The notes: generated by a model not told the origin, from the sequence alone. Positions 26,582 through 36,340 are shown, counted from the stretch's first letter. The stretch: 63,658 nt of DNA from Oxalobacteraceae bacterium (GCA_027490465.1 JAIXXZ010000019.1:1-63658); one strand, 5' to 3'. Numbers and translations: made by a program.

Positions 26582-26824
26582 TTATTTGCCTTTCCCCGGT
26601 GCAGTCGCGTTGTACATCACCGAGCTGGCTGTTGGCAGCACGACGGGCGAATAAGTTACTGCGCTCTTGTTCTCTGCCGAGGCTTGCATCCTGGCTTCGT
26701 AATCTGCTTTGGCCGATTGATGGCCCAGCTCAAAGCCGAGCATGACCAGGAGGGCGATCAGCAGCACGGAACACACGGTGCAAATCATCACCAGACGCGG
26801 TGTCATCAGCAGCGTGATTTTCAT
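26582..26824 (-). CDS. Small single-pass membrane protein inside the T6SS operon
   Basis: The protein has 80 residues from the ATG at 26824, which overlaps the stop of the PAAR-like gene (ATGA); the longer frame to 26884 lies inside that gene and is unlikely. One TM helix, about 11-35 (VMICTVCSVLLIALLVMLGFEL), is followed by a polar, probably periplasmic tail of 45 residues ending in PGKGK. I know no family. Tight coupling between the tip gene and tssJ suggests a role in assembly, or in effector or immunity handling. Confidence 0.65.
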   Translation of the reverse strand: MKITLLMTPRLVMICTVCSVLLIALLVMLGFELGHQSAKADYEARMQASAENKSAVTYSPVVLPTASSVMYNATAPGKGK

Positions 26825-27207
26825 GCGACCTCCACCGTCATTTGGCCGGGCATCGATACCTCTATCGATCCTCCCCAATTGCACATCAGCTTGGAGCCAT
26901 CATTCAGCGCAGGCATGTTGGCGATCTGTACGGTGGGCGAGCCCGGCACCCAGGGCGCGACTGTCATGGGTATGCACGGCATGGGCGTGAGTACACCCAG
27001 GGCGGCTGCAGTGGCGGCCGCCACCATGGGATTGGCCATGGACTGACACATGCCAAAGGGCATAATGTTCATCATGGGTACGTTATCCATGATGTTGGCC
27101 GATGGCGCACCCGACATCACGCAATTAAGCGGCAGCACATTCAGCGTCCCCGGTGCCATACCGAATGAGCATTTCAACATCGCACCTGAACAAACCAGTT
27201 TGCCCAT
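26821..27207 (-). CDS. DUF4280 PAAR-like tip protein
   Basis: The 128-residue protein has the DUF4280 signatures VCSGAMLKCSFGMAP near the N-terminus, then NIMPFGMCQSMANPMVAAATAAALG, then TPMPCIP, and a final KLMCNWGGSIEVSMPGQ. DUF4280 proteins are PAAR-like and cap the VgrG spike of T6SS and related contractile systems. Several Cys and Met residues could bind a metal at the tip. No toxin domain is fused. The start overlaps the stop of the upstream MORN-type gene by one base. Confidence 0.85.
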   Translation of the reverse strand: MGKLVCSGAMLKCSFGMAPGTLNVLPLNCVMSGAPSANIMDNVPMMNIMPFGMCQSMANPMVAAATAAALGVLTPMPCIPMTVAPWVPGSPTVQIANMPALNDGSKLMCNWGGSIEVSMPGQMTVEVA

Positions 27208-27833
27208 CAGCTCCCCCTGAACAGTTTTTCGAACCGTTCCGCCATACGCGGTGCTTCGCCACCTTGCGGTTTACCGTTCTGATCAAAGCGCGCCGCATCA
27301 CCCACACTCAATCCCTTGTCAAAACTGCTGCGTTCCATCACCTGCCCATTGGTCCAGTAACGGATCATAGGGCCGTGCAGCACATTATCTTTGTAGGTCG
27401 TGCGCTGAATCACTGTGCCATCGCTGGTCAGGTCTTCAATCACGCCATCGAGCTTGCCGTCCTTGTACTGCGCACGACGAACCAGGCGACCGTGCGTGTA
27501 ATAGCGCGCTTCACCTTGCAGCAGGCCTTTCACAAAATTCAGCTCTGCCGCCACATGACCGGCGCCGTCATACACAGTGGTGAGACCATGTGCCTGACCT
27601 TGCTCATATTGCTGCTTCATCTGCAGGCGATCATTGAAGTGATACTCGCTGCTGCCATGACGCTGCCCGTCGCTGTAGGCAGCACGCTGCAGCAGACGAC
27701 CGTATTCGTCATAGCTCTCCGTCGGGCCATGCAGCTGGCCGCTGCGCATGCTGACGGATTGGCGCAAGCCGCCATCGTCGCCCACGATGCGCACCGCTTC
27801 GACCGGAGAGATATGGAGAATGTCGTCGCTCAT
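27207..27833 (-). CDS. YwqK-type MORN-variant repeat protein between vgrG and the tip gene
   Basis: The 208-residue protein contains about six imperfect 22-24-residue repeats such as SGQLHGPTESYDEYGRL, DGQRHGSSEYHF, KGLLQGEARYYTHGRLV and NVLHGPMIRYWTNGQVM. These are the MORN_2 (YwqK) repeats often annotated as a toxin-antitoxin YwqK antitoxin. It has no signal peptide. Its position after vgrG and before the PAAR-like gene is where T6SS adaptors or effectors are normally encoded, so it may be a loading adaptor or an effector. I see no enzymatic motif. Confidence 0.75.
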   Translation of the reverse strand: MSDDILHISPVEAVRIVGDDGGLRQSVSMRSGQLHGPTESYDEYGRLLQRAAYSDGQRHGSSEYHFNDRLQMKQQYEQGQAHGLTTVYDGAGHVAAELNFVKGLLQGEARYYTHGRLVRRAQYKDGKLDGVIEDLTSDGTVIQRTTYKDNVLHGPMIRYWTNGQVMERSSFDKGLSVGDAARFDQNGKPQGGEAPRMAERFEKLFRGS

Positions 27834-27846
27834 GGTCAGTAGGTTC

Positions 27847-29874
27847 TCAATTGATTTTCACCATGCCGCCCTTGAGGGTCAGCATGCCACCGCCATTGAT
27901 CTCGGCGGACGCAGAAGCTTTGCCAGCAATCGACAGCGCCTCGGCTTTCAGATCAGTGCCCGCCTTGATGCCAAAGGAGGTGCCGGCCTCGCTCGTGAGT
28001 GCGGTACCCGCCTTGATGGTGGTCGCGGTACTCGAGGTCATGGAAATCGTCTTGCCTGACTTGAAGGTAATACTGCCTGTGACGTCGATGAGCAAATCGC
28101 CGGTCACCTTGATCGTTGATTTGCCCTTGATGGTTTGCAGCATGTCCTTCGTTACCGTCAAGGTGTGATTCTTTTTGACCGTATGAGAAAAATTTCCCGT
28201 GTTCTCGTGTGTCTCATCGCCGGTCACCTCCACATCGCGCGTACCGCCCACGGTATGTGACTCATTCCCTTGGGTCACTTCAATCGTACGGTCGCCTTTT
28301 TTGATCAGATGCTCTTCCGAGCCCTTGTAGAGGGTGGTCTCAAGATCATCTTCGACATCAATTTTCAGATCACGCTCGGCATGGAAGTACAGTTCTTCGT
28401 CGCCTTTTTTGTCTTCGAAGCGGATTTCATTGCCGTGCATGCGGCCAGCTTCAATAGCCGTGGTCTTGGAAATGCCATTGCCGGTTTTGGTTGGACGCGA
28501 GCGCAAGACACTTTGCGTTTGCATCTTGGGTAGCTCAACGGGTGTGGCGCGCTCACCGTTGTAGACACACCCGGTAATGATGGGGCGATCCGGATTGCCA
28601 TCGAGGTAGTTGATGATGACTTCTTGTCCGATTCGCGGAATAAACAGACTGCCCCAGCCATTGCCGGCCCAGGTTTGAGATACCCGCACCCAGCATGAGG
28701 AGGTATCGTTTTTCGTATCCGAATGGTCCCAATGGAACTTCACCTTCACGCGACCCATGGTATCGGTCCATATTTCTTCGCCGCTCGGACCCACGACCAC
28801 CGCAGAATGACTACCAGGAACCACCGGTTGAGGCACCGAACGAGGCGGACGGAAAGTGACTGAGGCCGCGAATGCTTCGAAATGATTGGTGTAGGTCGAC
28901 GGTGTGGCCCGATGCGTGACCCGACGCAGGGCATAGCGCAGATTGAGCTTGCTGTTCGGATGCGCCGTCAGCGTAAATGCACCACCCGCATGCAAGCTGT
29001 TGCAGACGCTCTCGCCCTGAACGGTGGAGGCATCCACCTGACTGGCCTGAACGCGCACGCCCAGAATTTTTTTGCCGGCATCCAGTGTCTGCCGCAGATG
29101 CGGATAGTCGTAGAAGGTACCGCGACCCTTGGCACCGGCGGCATTGGCCATCAAGGCAGTGCTGGGTGCGGGATAGTCATAATCGGCACCGGTAAAAGTC
29201 TGCGTGACCAGCTGACCGCTAGCCTCAAAGCGCAGCACGCTGTCGGGGAAGTTGTGGCTGTCGCTGCGCCCACGCAAAATCAGCGTCGACTTTTCGCAAT
29301 CGGTAAATGCGCTTGGATCATCGGCCAGCACCAGGGTATGCGTCGTGCCAGTGAAAGTGAAATAGTAAAAAATACCTTCTTGTGCCATCAGTCGCATGAT
29401 GAAATCCAGCGGTGTTTCATCATACTGAACGCAATACTCGCGTGGGGTGTATGCGCCTTTGAGCTTTTTCTCGAAGCTGACGCTATGCGTACCGAGGATG
29501 GACTCGATAATTTGCACCACGGTCTTGTTCTGAAAAATCATACGGTCGCGTGACAGCGACAGCAGCCACAGCGCAGGCACCATCTCGGCGCTGTAGAAAG
29601 CAAAGTCAGCATTCATGCCAGCTTGCGTGAAACGGCGAATCACACCGCTGAAATGACGGGTCATGCCATTGGGATGTTTTACCGTCACCGTCGCCACCGT
29701 ACCAATAATGGTGTTGGGATCCAGCGCAATCTGTGACGATTTCATTGACAGATGAAACTCGAAGGTCTGGGACAGCGACTCCGTCCCTGAAAACTCTTCC
29801 AGCAGCAGCACGTTGTCGCCAAAGGCGGAGCTGACTGACAGCAGTGCATGATCTTGATTGAAGCCGGTTCTCAT
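27847..29874 (-). CDS. vgrG: T6SS spike protein VgrG (TssI)
   Basis: The 675-residue protein carries the gp27-like part (LLLEEFSGTESLSQTFEFHL; PREYCVQYDETPLDFIMRLMAQEGIFYYF) up to ~370. The gp5 OB-fold and needle follow (GRVKVKFHWD; SQTWAGNGWGSLFIPRIGQEVIINYLDGNPDRPIITG), then the repetitive beta-helix (GDETHENTGNFSHTVKK). The C-terminus, ~570-675, is a low-complexity beta region ending without an extra toxin domain. Its ATG overlaps the clpV stop (ATGA). It punctures the target together with the DUF4280 tip. Confidence 0.95.
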   Translation of the reverse strand: MRTGFNQDHALLSVSSAFGDNVLLLEEFSGTESLSQTFEFHLSMKSSQIALDPNTIIGTVATVTVKHPNGMTRHFSGVIRRFTQAGMNADFAFYSAEMVPALWLLSLSRDRMIFQNKTVVQIIESILGTHSVSFEKKLKGAYTPREYCVQYDETPLDFIMRLMAQEGIFYYFTFTGTTHTLVLADDPSAFTDCEKSTLILRGRSDSHNFPDSVLRFEASGQLVTQTFTGADYDYPAPSTALMANAAGAKGRGTFYDYPHLRQTLDAGKKILGVRVQASQVDASTVQGESVCNSLHAGGAFTLTAHPNSKLNLRYALRRVTHRATPSTYTNHFEAFAASVTFRPPRSVPQPVVPGSHSAVVVGPSGEEIWTDTMGRVKVKFHWDHSDTKNDTSSCWVRVSQTWAGNGWGSLFIPRIGQEVIINYLDGNPDRPIITGCVYNGERATPVELPKMQTQSVLRSRPTKTGNGISKTTAIEAGRMHGNEIRFEDKKGDEELYFHAERDLKIDVEDDLETTLYKGSEEHLIKKGDRTIEVTQGNESHTVGGTRDVEVTGDETHENTGNFSHTVKKNHTLTVTKDMLQTIKGKSTIKVTGDLLIDVTGSITFKSGKTISMTSSTATTIKAGTALTSEAGTSFGIKAGTDLKAEALSIAGKASASAEINGGGMLTLKGGMVKIN

Positions 29875-32486
29875 CGCGTCGACTCCTTGTTGTGCAGAGC
29901 AAACTGGAAGTCGAGACGGCTATCGAGCGATAGTACGACTTCGTTGAAGGCGTGGCCATCAGCGATATGCTGCAGCACCTGCGATGCCAGCTCGGGCAAC
30001 AGGGTTTGCGTCACGATGTGATCAATATTCCGCGCGCCGCTTTCGACTTCGTGGCAGCGTGCGACGATGGCATTAGCGACCGCGTCATGCCAGACAAAGC
30101 GTGCGCCGTGATTTTGCAAGATGCGCGCGGCCAGTTGCGATAGCTTGATGTCGACGATGGTGCGCAGCTGCGTATCGGCGATAGGCCGGTACGGTACGAG
30201 AATGACCCGCCCCAGAAATGCCGAAGGAAATTGACGCAGCAAAGCCGGGCGCAGCGCCGCCGTCATGGATTCCAGACTCGCGTCTGGCTGCTGACGACAA
30301 GTCTCGACCACCACGTCCTGTGCAGCATTGGATGTGAGGAGAATCAGCGTGTTGCGGAAATCGATGCTGGTACCCTCGGCATCATCCATCGTGCCCTTGT
30401 CAAAGACCTGATAAAACAGTTCAAGCACATCGGGATGTGCTTTTTCCATTTCGTCGAGCAGAATCAAACTATAAGGTTGTCTGCGCACGGCTTCGGTTAA
30501 TACGCCCCCCCGACCGTAACCAACATAACCGGGCGGCGCACCTTTCAGTCCCGAGACTGAGTGGGCTTCCTGATACTCGGACATATTCACCGTGATCATG
30601 TTCTGCTGACCGCCGTACAACAGGTCGGCCAGCTGACAGGCCGTTTCTGTTTTGCCGACGCCGCTGGGTCCGACCAGCAGGAATACACCCACGGGCTTGA
30701 TCGGATCATCAAGTCCGGCGCGATAGCTGCGCACGCGGCGCGCAATCGCATCCAGTGCCTGATCCTGTCCGATGATGCGTGCCTGCAGTCGTTCATGCAA
30801 ATGCAGCACGGCTTGTTGTTCGTCGTCGAGCATGCGACCCAGAGGAATGCCGGTCCAATCGGACAGTACTTCGGCAATCACGCGAGGATTTACGGCGTCA
30901 TGCACCAGCGGCTGCTCCCCTTGCAAGGCTTTTAGCTGGGCCTCGAGAGCGATCAATGTGTCGGATTGCGCAGAGGTGCCTGAGGTCTGTTGAATTTCAA
31001 TACGCAGCGCTTGCAGATGCGCGACCTGCCGTCGCTCTTCCTGAAAACGTTGTTCGAGCGTGGCAAATTGCGCTTGCAATGCGCCCAATGCGGATTCACT
31101 GTCGGCGACTGCTGTAGCACGATCCTCGCCGGCGTTCGTATCGCGCTGATAGAGTCGCAGCTGATGCTCGGTATCGGTGATATCCCGGCGCAGCGCTTCC
31201 ATCGCAGGAGGCAGTGCCGCCTGGCTTTGCGCCACGCGTGCGCAGGCGGTGTCCAGAATGCTGATCGCTTTGTCGGGCAGTTGGCGTGAACGCAGATAGC
31301 GGTGGGAGAGATGCACTGCATCACGTACTGCTGCATCAAGAATCTGTACCTGATGATGTTGTTCGAGTTTGCCAACGATGCCGCGCAACATGCCCACGGC
31401 GACCGTCTCGGAGGGTTCATCGACTTTGATGACCTGAAAGCGCCGTGTCAGTGCCGGATCACGTTCGATACTTTGTTTGTACTCAGCCCAGGTGGTGGCT
31501 GCAATGGTACGCAGTTCGCCACGCGCCAGCGCAGGCTTGAGCAGATTGGCTGCGTCACCGTGACCTTCGCTACCGATCAGCTGGTGTGCTTCATCCACGA
31601 ACAGCACCACGGGTTTGAGCGATGCTTTGACTTCGGCGATGACTTGCTGAAGACGATGCTCGAATTCGCCGCGCATGCCAGCACCTGCTTGCAACAACCC
31701 TAAGTCCAGTGTGCGGAGTACGATGTTTTTCAGCGCTGGGGGCACGTCACCGCTGGCGATTTTTTGTGCCAGTGCCTCGACCACGGCAGTTTTACCAACG
31801 CCCGCTTCACCGGTCAGGATGGGATTGTTTTGCCGGCGACGCATCAGTACTTCAGCGATCTGCCGCACTTCGTTATCACGGCCGTACACGGGATCGAGCA
31901 GGCCATTGGCGGCTTGCGCGGTGAGATCAATGGTGTATTGATCGAGTGCGGGAGTGTTCGATGCGACCGGTGTTTTTATCGATGTATGAGCGCTGCGCGC
32001 TGCTGATGCAGGTGTCGATGAAGTAACCGACAAGGTCGGCAATTGCGCGCGCAGGGCCTCGCGCGCAATCTGCAGTAGATTGGGCGCAGATTCCAGCAAG
32101 AGGCCACGCAAGGTGTCTGACTCCAGCGCTGCCAGCAGCACGCAGCTGGCGTTGACTTGCTGCGTACCCAGAACCATCGAGGCTATCACCCAGGATTGTT
32201 CCAGCAGTGGTGGCAGATATTCCGAGAGTACGGGGGTGCGACCATTGCCGCGTTTTAGACTATCCAGTGCTGTCTGCAGTTGCTCCCGGGTGCGCTCGGG
32301 TGAGATGCGAAAGTGCTTGAGCAGCGTGGTTAATTCGCCGGCAGGATCGTGCAGCATTTCCGTGAACAAGTGCTCAGGATCGACGCTGAAATGCGTGTGC
32401 TTGGCGCACAGCTCCGCAGCGCGTTCGAGCGCTGCGCGCGTGTCGCCATCGAGGCGCAGAATGAGAGTGCGCAGTTCAGTGCTCAT
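29871..32486 (-). CDS. clpV: T6SS sheath-disassembly ATPase ClpV (TssH)
   Basis: The protein has 871 residues from the ATG at 32486 (MSTELRTLIL); the open frame to 32711 is non-coding and lies inside tssG. The N-terminal Clp repeat domain covers ~10-160. Two AAA+ modules show Walker A GEAGVGKT (~225) and GPSGVGKT (~620), Walker B VLFVDEAH and LILLDEME, and the D2 pore segment GAPPGYVGYGRGGVLTEAVR. It extracts TssC from contracted sheaths for recycling. It overlaps the tssG stop by 11 bases. Confidence 0.95.
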   Translation of the reverse strand: MSTELRTLILRLDGDTRAALERAAELCAKHTHFSVDPEHLFTEMLHDPAGELTTLLKHFRISPERTREQLQTALDSLKRGNGRTPVLSEYLPPLLEQSWVIASMVLGTQQVNASCVLLAALESDTLRGLLLESAPNLLQIAREALRAQLPTLSVTSSTPASAARSAHTSIKTPVASNTPALDQYTIDLTAQAANGLLDPVYGRDNEVRQIAEVLMRRRQNNPILTGEAGVGKTAVVEALAQKIASGDVPPALKNIVLRTLDLGLLQAGAGMRGEFEHRLQQVIAEVKASLKPVVLFVDEAHQLIGSEGHGDAANLLKPALARGELRTIAATTWAEYKQSIERDPALTRRFQVIKVDEPSETVAVGMLRGIVGKLEQHHQVQILDAAVRDAVHLSHRYLRSRQLPDKAISILDTACARVAQSQAALPPAMEALRRDITDTEHQLRLYQRDTNAGEDRATAVADSESALGALQAQFATLEQRFQEERRQVAHLQALRIEIQQTSGTSAQSDTLIALEAQLKALQGEQPLVHDAVNPRVIAEVLSDWTGIPLGRMLDDEQQAVLHLHERLQARIIGQDQALDAIARRVRSYRAGLDDPIKPVGVFLLVGPSGVGKTETACQLADLLYGGQQNMITVNMSEYQEAHSVSGLKGAPPGYVGYGRGGVLTEAVRRQPYSLILLDEMEKAHPDVLELFYQVFDKGTMDDAEGTSIDFRNTLILLTSNAAQDVVVETCRQQPDASLESMTAALRPALLRQFPSAFLGRVILVPYRPIADTQLRTIVDIKLSQLAARILQNHGARFVWHDAVANAIVARCHEVESGARNIDHIVTQTLLPELASQVLQHIADGHAFNEVVLSLDSRLDFQFALHNKESTR

Positions 32487-33507
32487 GGCCTGCGCATTCA
32501 AATGCAAAGCGCGCAGGCACGGGTGTGCTGCGCTCGCTGGTATCACTGGGTTCGCCCATCCAGGCATTCCAGCCCAGTCGCGGCGAGGATTGTGCGGACA
32601 AGCGGCCGGCCGGCAACGTATCGGCTTGCGGCGTGAGCAAAACTTCCACACGCAGCGCTGAGGGAATGAAGGCACGAACCGTGGTTTTGAAATCATCATG
32701 GTCGCTGCCACCGGGCAGCAAGTCCATCACCCGGTCTGCGGGTTGATCATCGGCGCGCAAACGAATGGCAGCCGCCTGATCCCAGATACGACGACCAAGA
32801 AAAGCGGTTCTCCCAAGTTGAGGTGACTGCTGCGGATGTCCCAGCTGAGTGAGTTCGTCTTCTTCGAGTCTCTGCCAGCCGCCGACAAATTGCTCACCCT
32901 GAAAACGAATGGCATAGCGATCGGCCAGCAAGGCGCACAGTGCCGTCATCGAGCGCGGCGCACCGGCGATCAGTCCGGCATGACGCAGCCACGGGGTAGG
33001 TGTTTCGCGATCAGGATTGCCAACGTCATGTCCGCACAAATAGCCAGTGCTGCGCGCTATCGTCGATGCCTGCGGTGAGGCCCAGCCCAAACCCAAGCGA
33101 CGTCGTTTGCGATTGAGATAAAACAGGGACAGCAAGCGATGCTGAATGATGTCCAGAAAATCCGAGGTCGCAAAATCCTTGGCCGCGTTTCTTTCCAGCA
33201 GAAGCTCGGTAAACGCAGCGGGCAGGGGGCCGCCTTGACCGGACAGGGATAGCACCGGTGTGGACAGCGTGAATGCTTCACCGGTCTCTGCGCCACGCGA
33301 GATGTTGCGTACGTCGCTGGCTTCGAAGCTGAGCGAGACATGGCTTTTGAGTCGCACTGCCTCGGGTCCACCGCTGGCACCGATTTCCACCCGACCTTCG
33401 GCGACACCTTCGCGCTCGAGCAGACTGATGGCCTGAAACAAGTCAAAGCCATGCGGCGCATTCAGCAGGCGCTCGGGAAGCGGGAGCTCAGCGTCGCGCG
33501 TGTTCAT
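32476..33507 (-). CDS. tssG: T6SS baseplate wedge protein TssG
   Basis: The 343-residue protein has the N-terminal pattern GFDLFQAISLLER and VRLKSHVSLSFEASDV. LSGQGGPLPAAFTELLLE and FLDIIQHRLLSLFYLN are the strongest TssG hallmarks. The C-terminal half contains GLIAGAPRSMTALCALLADRY and TAFLGRRIWDQ, also typical. TssG pairs with two TssF in each wedge. The start directly follows tssF, whose stop codon begins at 33508, so the genes are translationally adjacent. Confidence 0.93.
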   Translation of the reverse strand: MNTRDAELPLPERLLNAPHGFDLFQAISLLEREGVAEGRVEIGASGGPEAVRLKSHVSLSFEASDVRNISRGAETGEAFTLSTPVLSLSGQGGPLPAAFTELLLERNAAKDFATSDFLDIIQHRLLSLFYLNRKRRRLGLGWASPQASTIARSTGYLCGHDVGNPDRETPTPWLRHAGLIAGAPRSMTALCALLADRYAIRFQGEQFVGGWQRLEEDELTQLGHPQQSPQLGRTAFLGRRIWDQAAAIRLRADDQPADRVMDLLPGGSDHDDFKTTVRAFIPSALRVEVLLTPQADTLPAGRLSAQSSPRLGWNAWMGEPSDTSERSTPVPARFAFECAGHEH

Positions 33508-35274
33508 TTACACCAGCTCCTGTGCGCCTGCCATCGGCTTCCACTGCACGAGACATTCATCACCACGCCAGACACCCAGCTCGACGAATGAATTGACGGT
33601 GGTGTAAAGCGCAAAGAAATGCGCCAGCACCGCAGAAAAAAGTATGGCGGAGGAACCGACGAAGGCTTCGGGTTCCAGTTCAAGGCGCACGGCAGTGCCA
33701 CGGCAGTGACCGCGCCAGGCTTCATGTCCAATTTGCCGGGTAACCGGGCGGGACTGCAGGTGCGTGATGCCGCGAATTTGTTCCAGATCGCGGTTCTGAT
33801 CGGAGGCAAACAGCGATAGCATTTCGCGCAGTCGATCACGACCGGTCGCGCCGCTGACCAGCGAGTGATGATTCAGCGTCAGCAATGAAGCGAGACGCCA
33901 GACCGTGTCACTGCCCAGCGGTGGATGACGCTGTCGCGAGGGCTCAGTGACGCAGCGAATCTGCAGACCATTGGAGACACCTTCACCCTTGATGCGAGTT
34001 TGGGTCGTGATCTGCTCTGCCAAACCGCGATTGGTACACAGCGTGCGCGCGTAGACGATGGGTGCTGATGGCGCACTGCGCATATTGCGTTGATCGATGA
34101 AGGACAAGTACATATCCGAACCGGAGATATCCTTGCGCAGACTGCGCTCGCGCCGGGAGGCCCAGTACACACCTTCATGGCGATCGCTGAAATGATCCAG
34201 CGATGAAAACTGCGGAATGCGCTGTGGCCTGTCCGAGCCCGGATCAGACGCCGTCACCTGTTCGATGGTGTGGATCTCGGTGAATGCTTCGCGCGCCCTG
34301 TCACCTACCAGCATGTGCTCATGCTGGCGATGATCGATGTGTATCGGCTCGGAGGTGCGAGGGAAGAGATTGATCGCGACAACACAGCCCAGCTTGAAAT
34401 GTGCGGCAGAGATCTGCCGCAACTTGCGCGATACACCGCCGATATCGATCCTGAGCGTGAAACGCTGACCACTCAGGCGTTGCGAGCGCAGGCCATGAAT
34501 ATCAAAAAAGTGAAATTTCGCCGGAAACGCAAAGTATTCTTGCAGCAGTCCATAGGCAGGATGTGCACCAGGCGCTTGTGGCAGCACCGCATGGTCTGCG
34601 TCAAAGCCCACGCGCTGACAGGCACTGGCCGGCAGTCGCCGAGGGCGCGAATCATCGCATTGAATATCGATACCCCGAATGCGCGTCGCCAGAGATTCGT
34701 AGAGCGTTGCTACCGTTCCCCAGTCACCGGAAAGATGCATGCGCAAGGTGTCGATCTCAAGCTCGGAAAGATCAATGCCATCCTGTGCCGCTACGCTGAT
34801 CAGGAGACGACCTTCATCATCGATCTGTGCTTCGTCAATCGACAAGGGCCACAGCGTCAGATCCCATGCGGAGCGGAAGCGAACTTCTTCGCCACTATCG
34901 GCATCGGCCACGAGTGCGGTGTGACGCGGAATCTGCAAGCCTGCGGTGACCTTGCCCTGGGCCTCGTCGAGTGCCATTTGCATGACCACCATGGACGGTA
35001 TGGGTGCCAGCAGGGAAGGGCAGAGATTTTCGAGCAGCGAGCTGGCGACTTGCGGAAATTCCGCTTCAATGTCACGACGTACACGGCCTGAGAGAAATGC
35101 GACTGATTCGATCAGTCGCTCGGTATGCGGATCTTGGGATTCGGTGCCATGAAAATCGAGTCGCGAGGCGACCTTTGGATAGCGACGAGAAAAATCCTGC
35201 CCCTGCTCGCGCAGGTAGGCGAGCTCGCGCATGTAGTAGTCGAGCAGTTCATTGTCCGAGGTACGCGTATCCAT
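33508..35274 (-). CDS. tssF: T6SS baseplate wedge protein TssF
   Basis: The 588-residue protein starts with LDYYMRELAYLREQGQDFSRRYPKVASRL, followed by DPHTERLIESVAFLSGRVRRDIEAEFPQ, the classic TssF N-terminus. Later come YGLLQEYFAFPAKFHFFDIHGL and, near the C-terminus, GRGTAVRLELE-like and LFSAVLAHFFALYTTVNSFVEL. It forms the trifurcation unit of the baseplate with TssG and TssE. Its ATG overlaps the tssE stop by one base (TGATG). Confidence 0.95.
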   Translation of the reverse strand: MDTRTSDNELLDYYMRELAYLREQGQDFSRRYPKVASRLDFHGTESQDPHTERLIESVAFLSGRVRRDIEAEFPQVASSLLENLCPSLLAPIPSMVVMQMALDEAQGKVTAGLQIPRHTALVADADSGEEVRFRSAWDLTLWPLSIDEAQIDDEGRLLISVAAQDGIDLSELEIDTLRMHLSGDWGTVATLYESLATRIRGIDIQCDDSRPRRLPASACQRVGFDADHAVLPQAPGAHPAYGLLQEYFAFPAKFHFFDIHGLRSQRLSGQRFTLRIDIGGVSRKLRQISAAHFKLGCVVAINLFPRTSEPIHIDHRQHEHMLVGDRAREAFTEIHTIEQVTASDPGSDRPQRIPQFSSLDHFSDRHEGVYWASRRERSLRKDISGSDMYLSFIDQRNMRSAPSAPIVYARTLCTNRGLAEQITTQTRIKGEGVSNGLQIRCVTEPSRQRHPPLGSDTVWRLASLLTLNHHSLVSGATGRDRLREMLSLFASDQNRDLEQIRGITHLQSRPVTRQIGHEAWRGHCRGTAVRLELEPEAFVGSSAILFSAVLAHFFALYTTVNSFVELGVWRGDECLVQWKPMAGAQELV

Positions 35275-35744
35275 CAGGCCGCCTCCACCGCAGAATGCAC
35301 GCTGGTACTCTCACCCGTATCAATGCGAAAGTTAATGCGTCTGACTGTGTGCGCTATTCGCAGATTGGCTGCAATCAGATAGCGCGCTACGGTCTTGCCG
35401 GAAGCGCCGGGCACAACCGTGACCTCGACCTGGGTGAGTCGTGGTTCGAACGCAGCGATGGCACGCTCCAGAGCTTCACTGATAACCGTCTTGTCGCGCT
35501 CGCTCAGTGCCGAGCGGGCAAGGGTATCGGGGATGCCGTAATCGAGTACGGTCAGCGTTGCTTCCTGAAATTCGGAGAGCGGGATGCGGGAGCGTGAATT
35601 GGTCAGACGCGCGAGCTCGCGTGCGACGGAGGCTTCGAGCCCGTCTGCCGAGAGCACCTGGTCAGTTTCATTCGCGGCTGCGGTGAGGCGCTGATCGAGT
35701 TTGTCGAACAGCGGGATGGCCCCACCGGGAATCAGGCGCGACAT
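35274..35744 (-). CDS. tssE: T6SS baseplate protein TssE (gp25-like)
   Basis: The 156-residue protein has a typical gp25/GPW core: VARELARLTNSRSRIPLSEFQ, then TVLDYGIPDTLARSA, then AIAAFEPRLTQVEVTV, ending NLRIAHTVRRINFRIDTG. The EPR motif (AFEPRL) that contacts the sheath initiator is present. TssE starts sheath polymerisation on the baseplate. It follows hcp after about 40 bp. Confidence 0.93.
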   Translation of the reverse strand: MSRLIPGGAIPLFDKLDQRLTAAANETDQVLSADGLEASVARELARLTNSRSRIPLSEFQEATLTVLDYGIPDTLARSALSERDKTVISEALERAIAAFEPRLTQVEVTVVPGASGKTVARYLIAANLRIAHTVRRINFRIDTGESTSVHSAVEAA

Positions 35745-35785
35745 GTGGATTCACCTTGCGGCGGGCCCGCGATCGCGCGCGGCGA

Positions 35786-36340
35786 TCAGACCGCCACGTT
35801 GGTTGACAGATCCCAGCCGAAGGAGGTCTTGCCCGGGCTGTTGCCATCCAGTCCTTGCTGGACGTACTCCATGGTGATCTCGGTGAAATTGATCGTGAAG
35901 TTGTCCATCGGGATTTGGCCTTCGCCATAACCACCAGTCGATATCTGCGAAATGATGGGCTGAGTCAGCACAATTTTCAAGATGAGCAGATTGGTGCCGT
36001 TGGCGGTCCGGAAAACTTCAAGCGTCGCTGTTTTCAAGTCGGTGCCGGCAGAGCACGCTGCGTACAGCACTGGCGTGGCCATGTCGACTGCTTTGGTGAA
36101 CGCCATTTCCTGAAAGCGCGCACGACCCGTGGTGCGGTTCGAGTTGGCGACATTCATGTCGACCGGCAAATCAACTGCAAGACTCCAGTTGGTGATCATC
36201 ATGCTCGACTCGGCAGGACCGGTGAGCAGCATATTGCCTTTGACGTCTTCAATCTTTAGCGTGTAGATATCGCCCATGCTCTGGGACGATGACAAGCCGG
36301 CGTTAAAGGTGTTGGTTCTGGCGATTCCTGGCGAATTCAT
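35786..36340 (-). CDS. hcp: T6SS inner-tube protein Hcp (TssD)
   Basis: The 184-residue protein has GGAGTG before its ATG. It has IEDVKGN, TGRARFQEMAFTKAVDMATPVLYAACSAGTDLKTATLEVFR and PMDNFTINFTEITMEYVQQG, which match the Hcp fold with its CSxG and late FTKIxMxY elements. Hcp hexamers stack into the expelled tube. No C-terminal effector extension is present. It lies 49 bp after tssC and 41 bp before tssE, with no separate promoter obvious. Confidence 0.94.
   Translation of the reverse strand: MNSPGIARTNTFNAGLSSSQSMGDIYTLKIEDVKGNMLLTGPAESSMMITNWSLAVDLPVDMNVANSNRTTGRARFQEMAFTKAVDMATPVLYAACSAGTDLKTATLEVFRTANGTNLLILKIVLTQPIISQISTGGYGEGQIPMDNFTINFTEITMEYVQQGLDGNSPGKTSFGWDLSTNVAV

Noticed and set aside
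32486..32711. N-terminal extension of the ClpV frame
   Set aside because: It lies inside tssG; ClpV family similarity begins at MSTELRTLIL and the ATG at 32486 fits the operon overlap.
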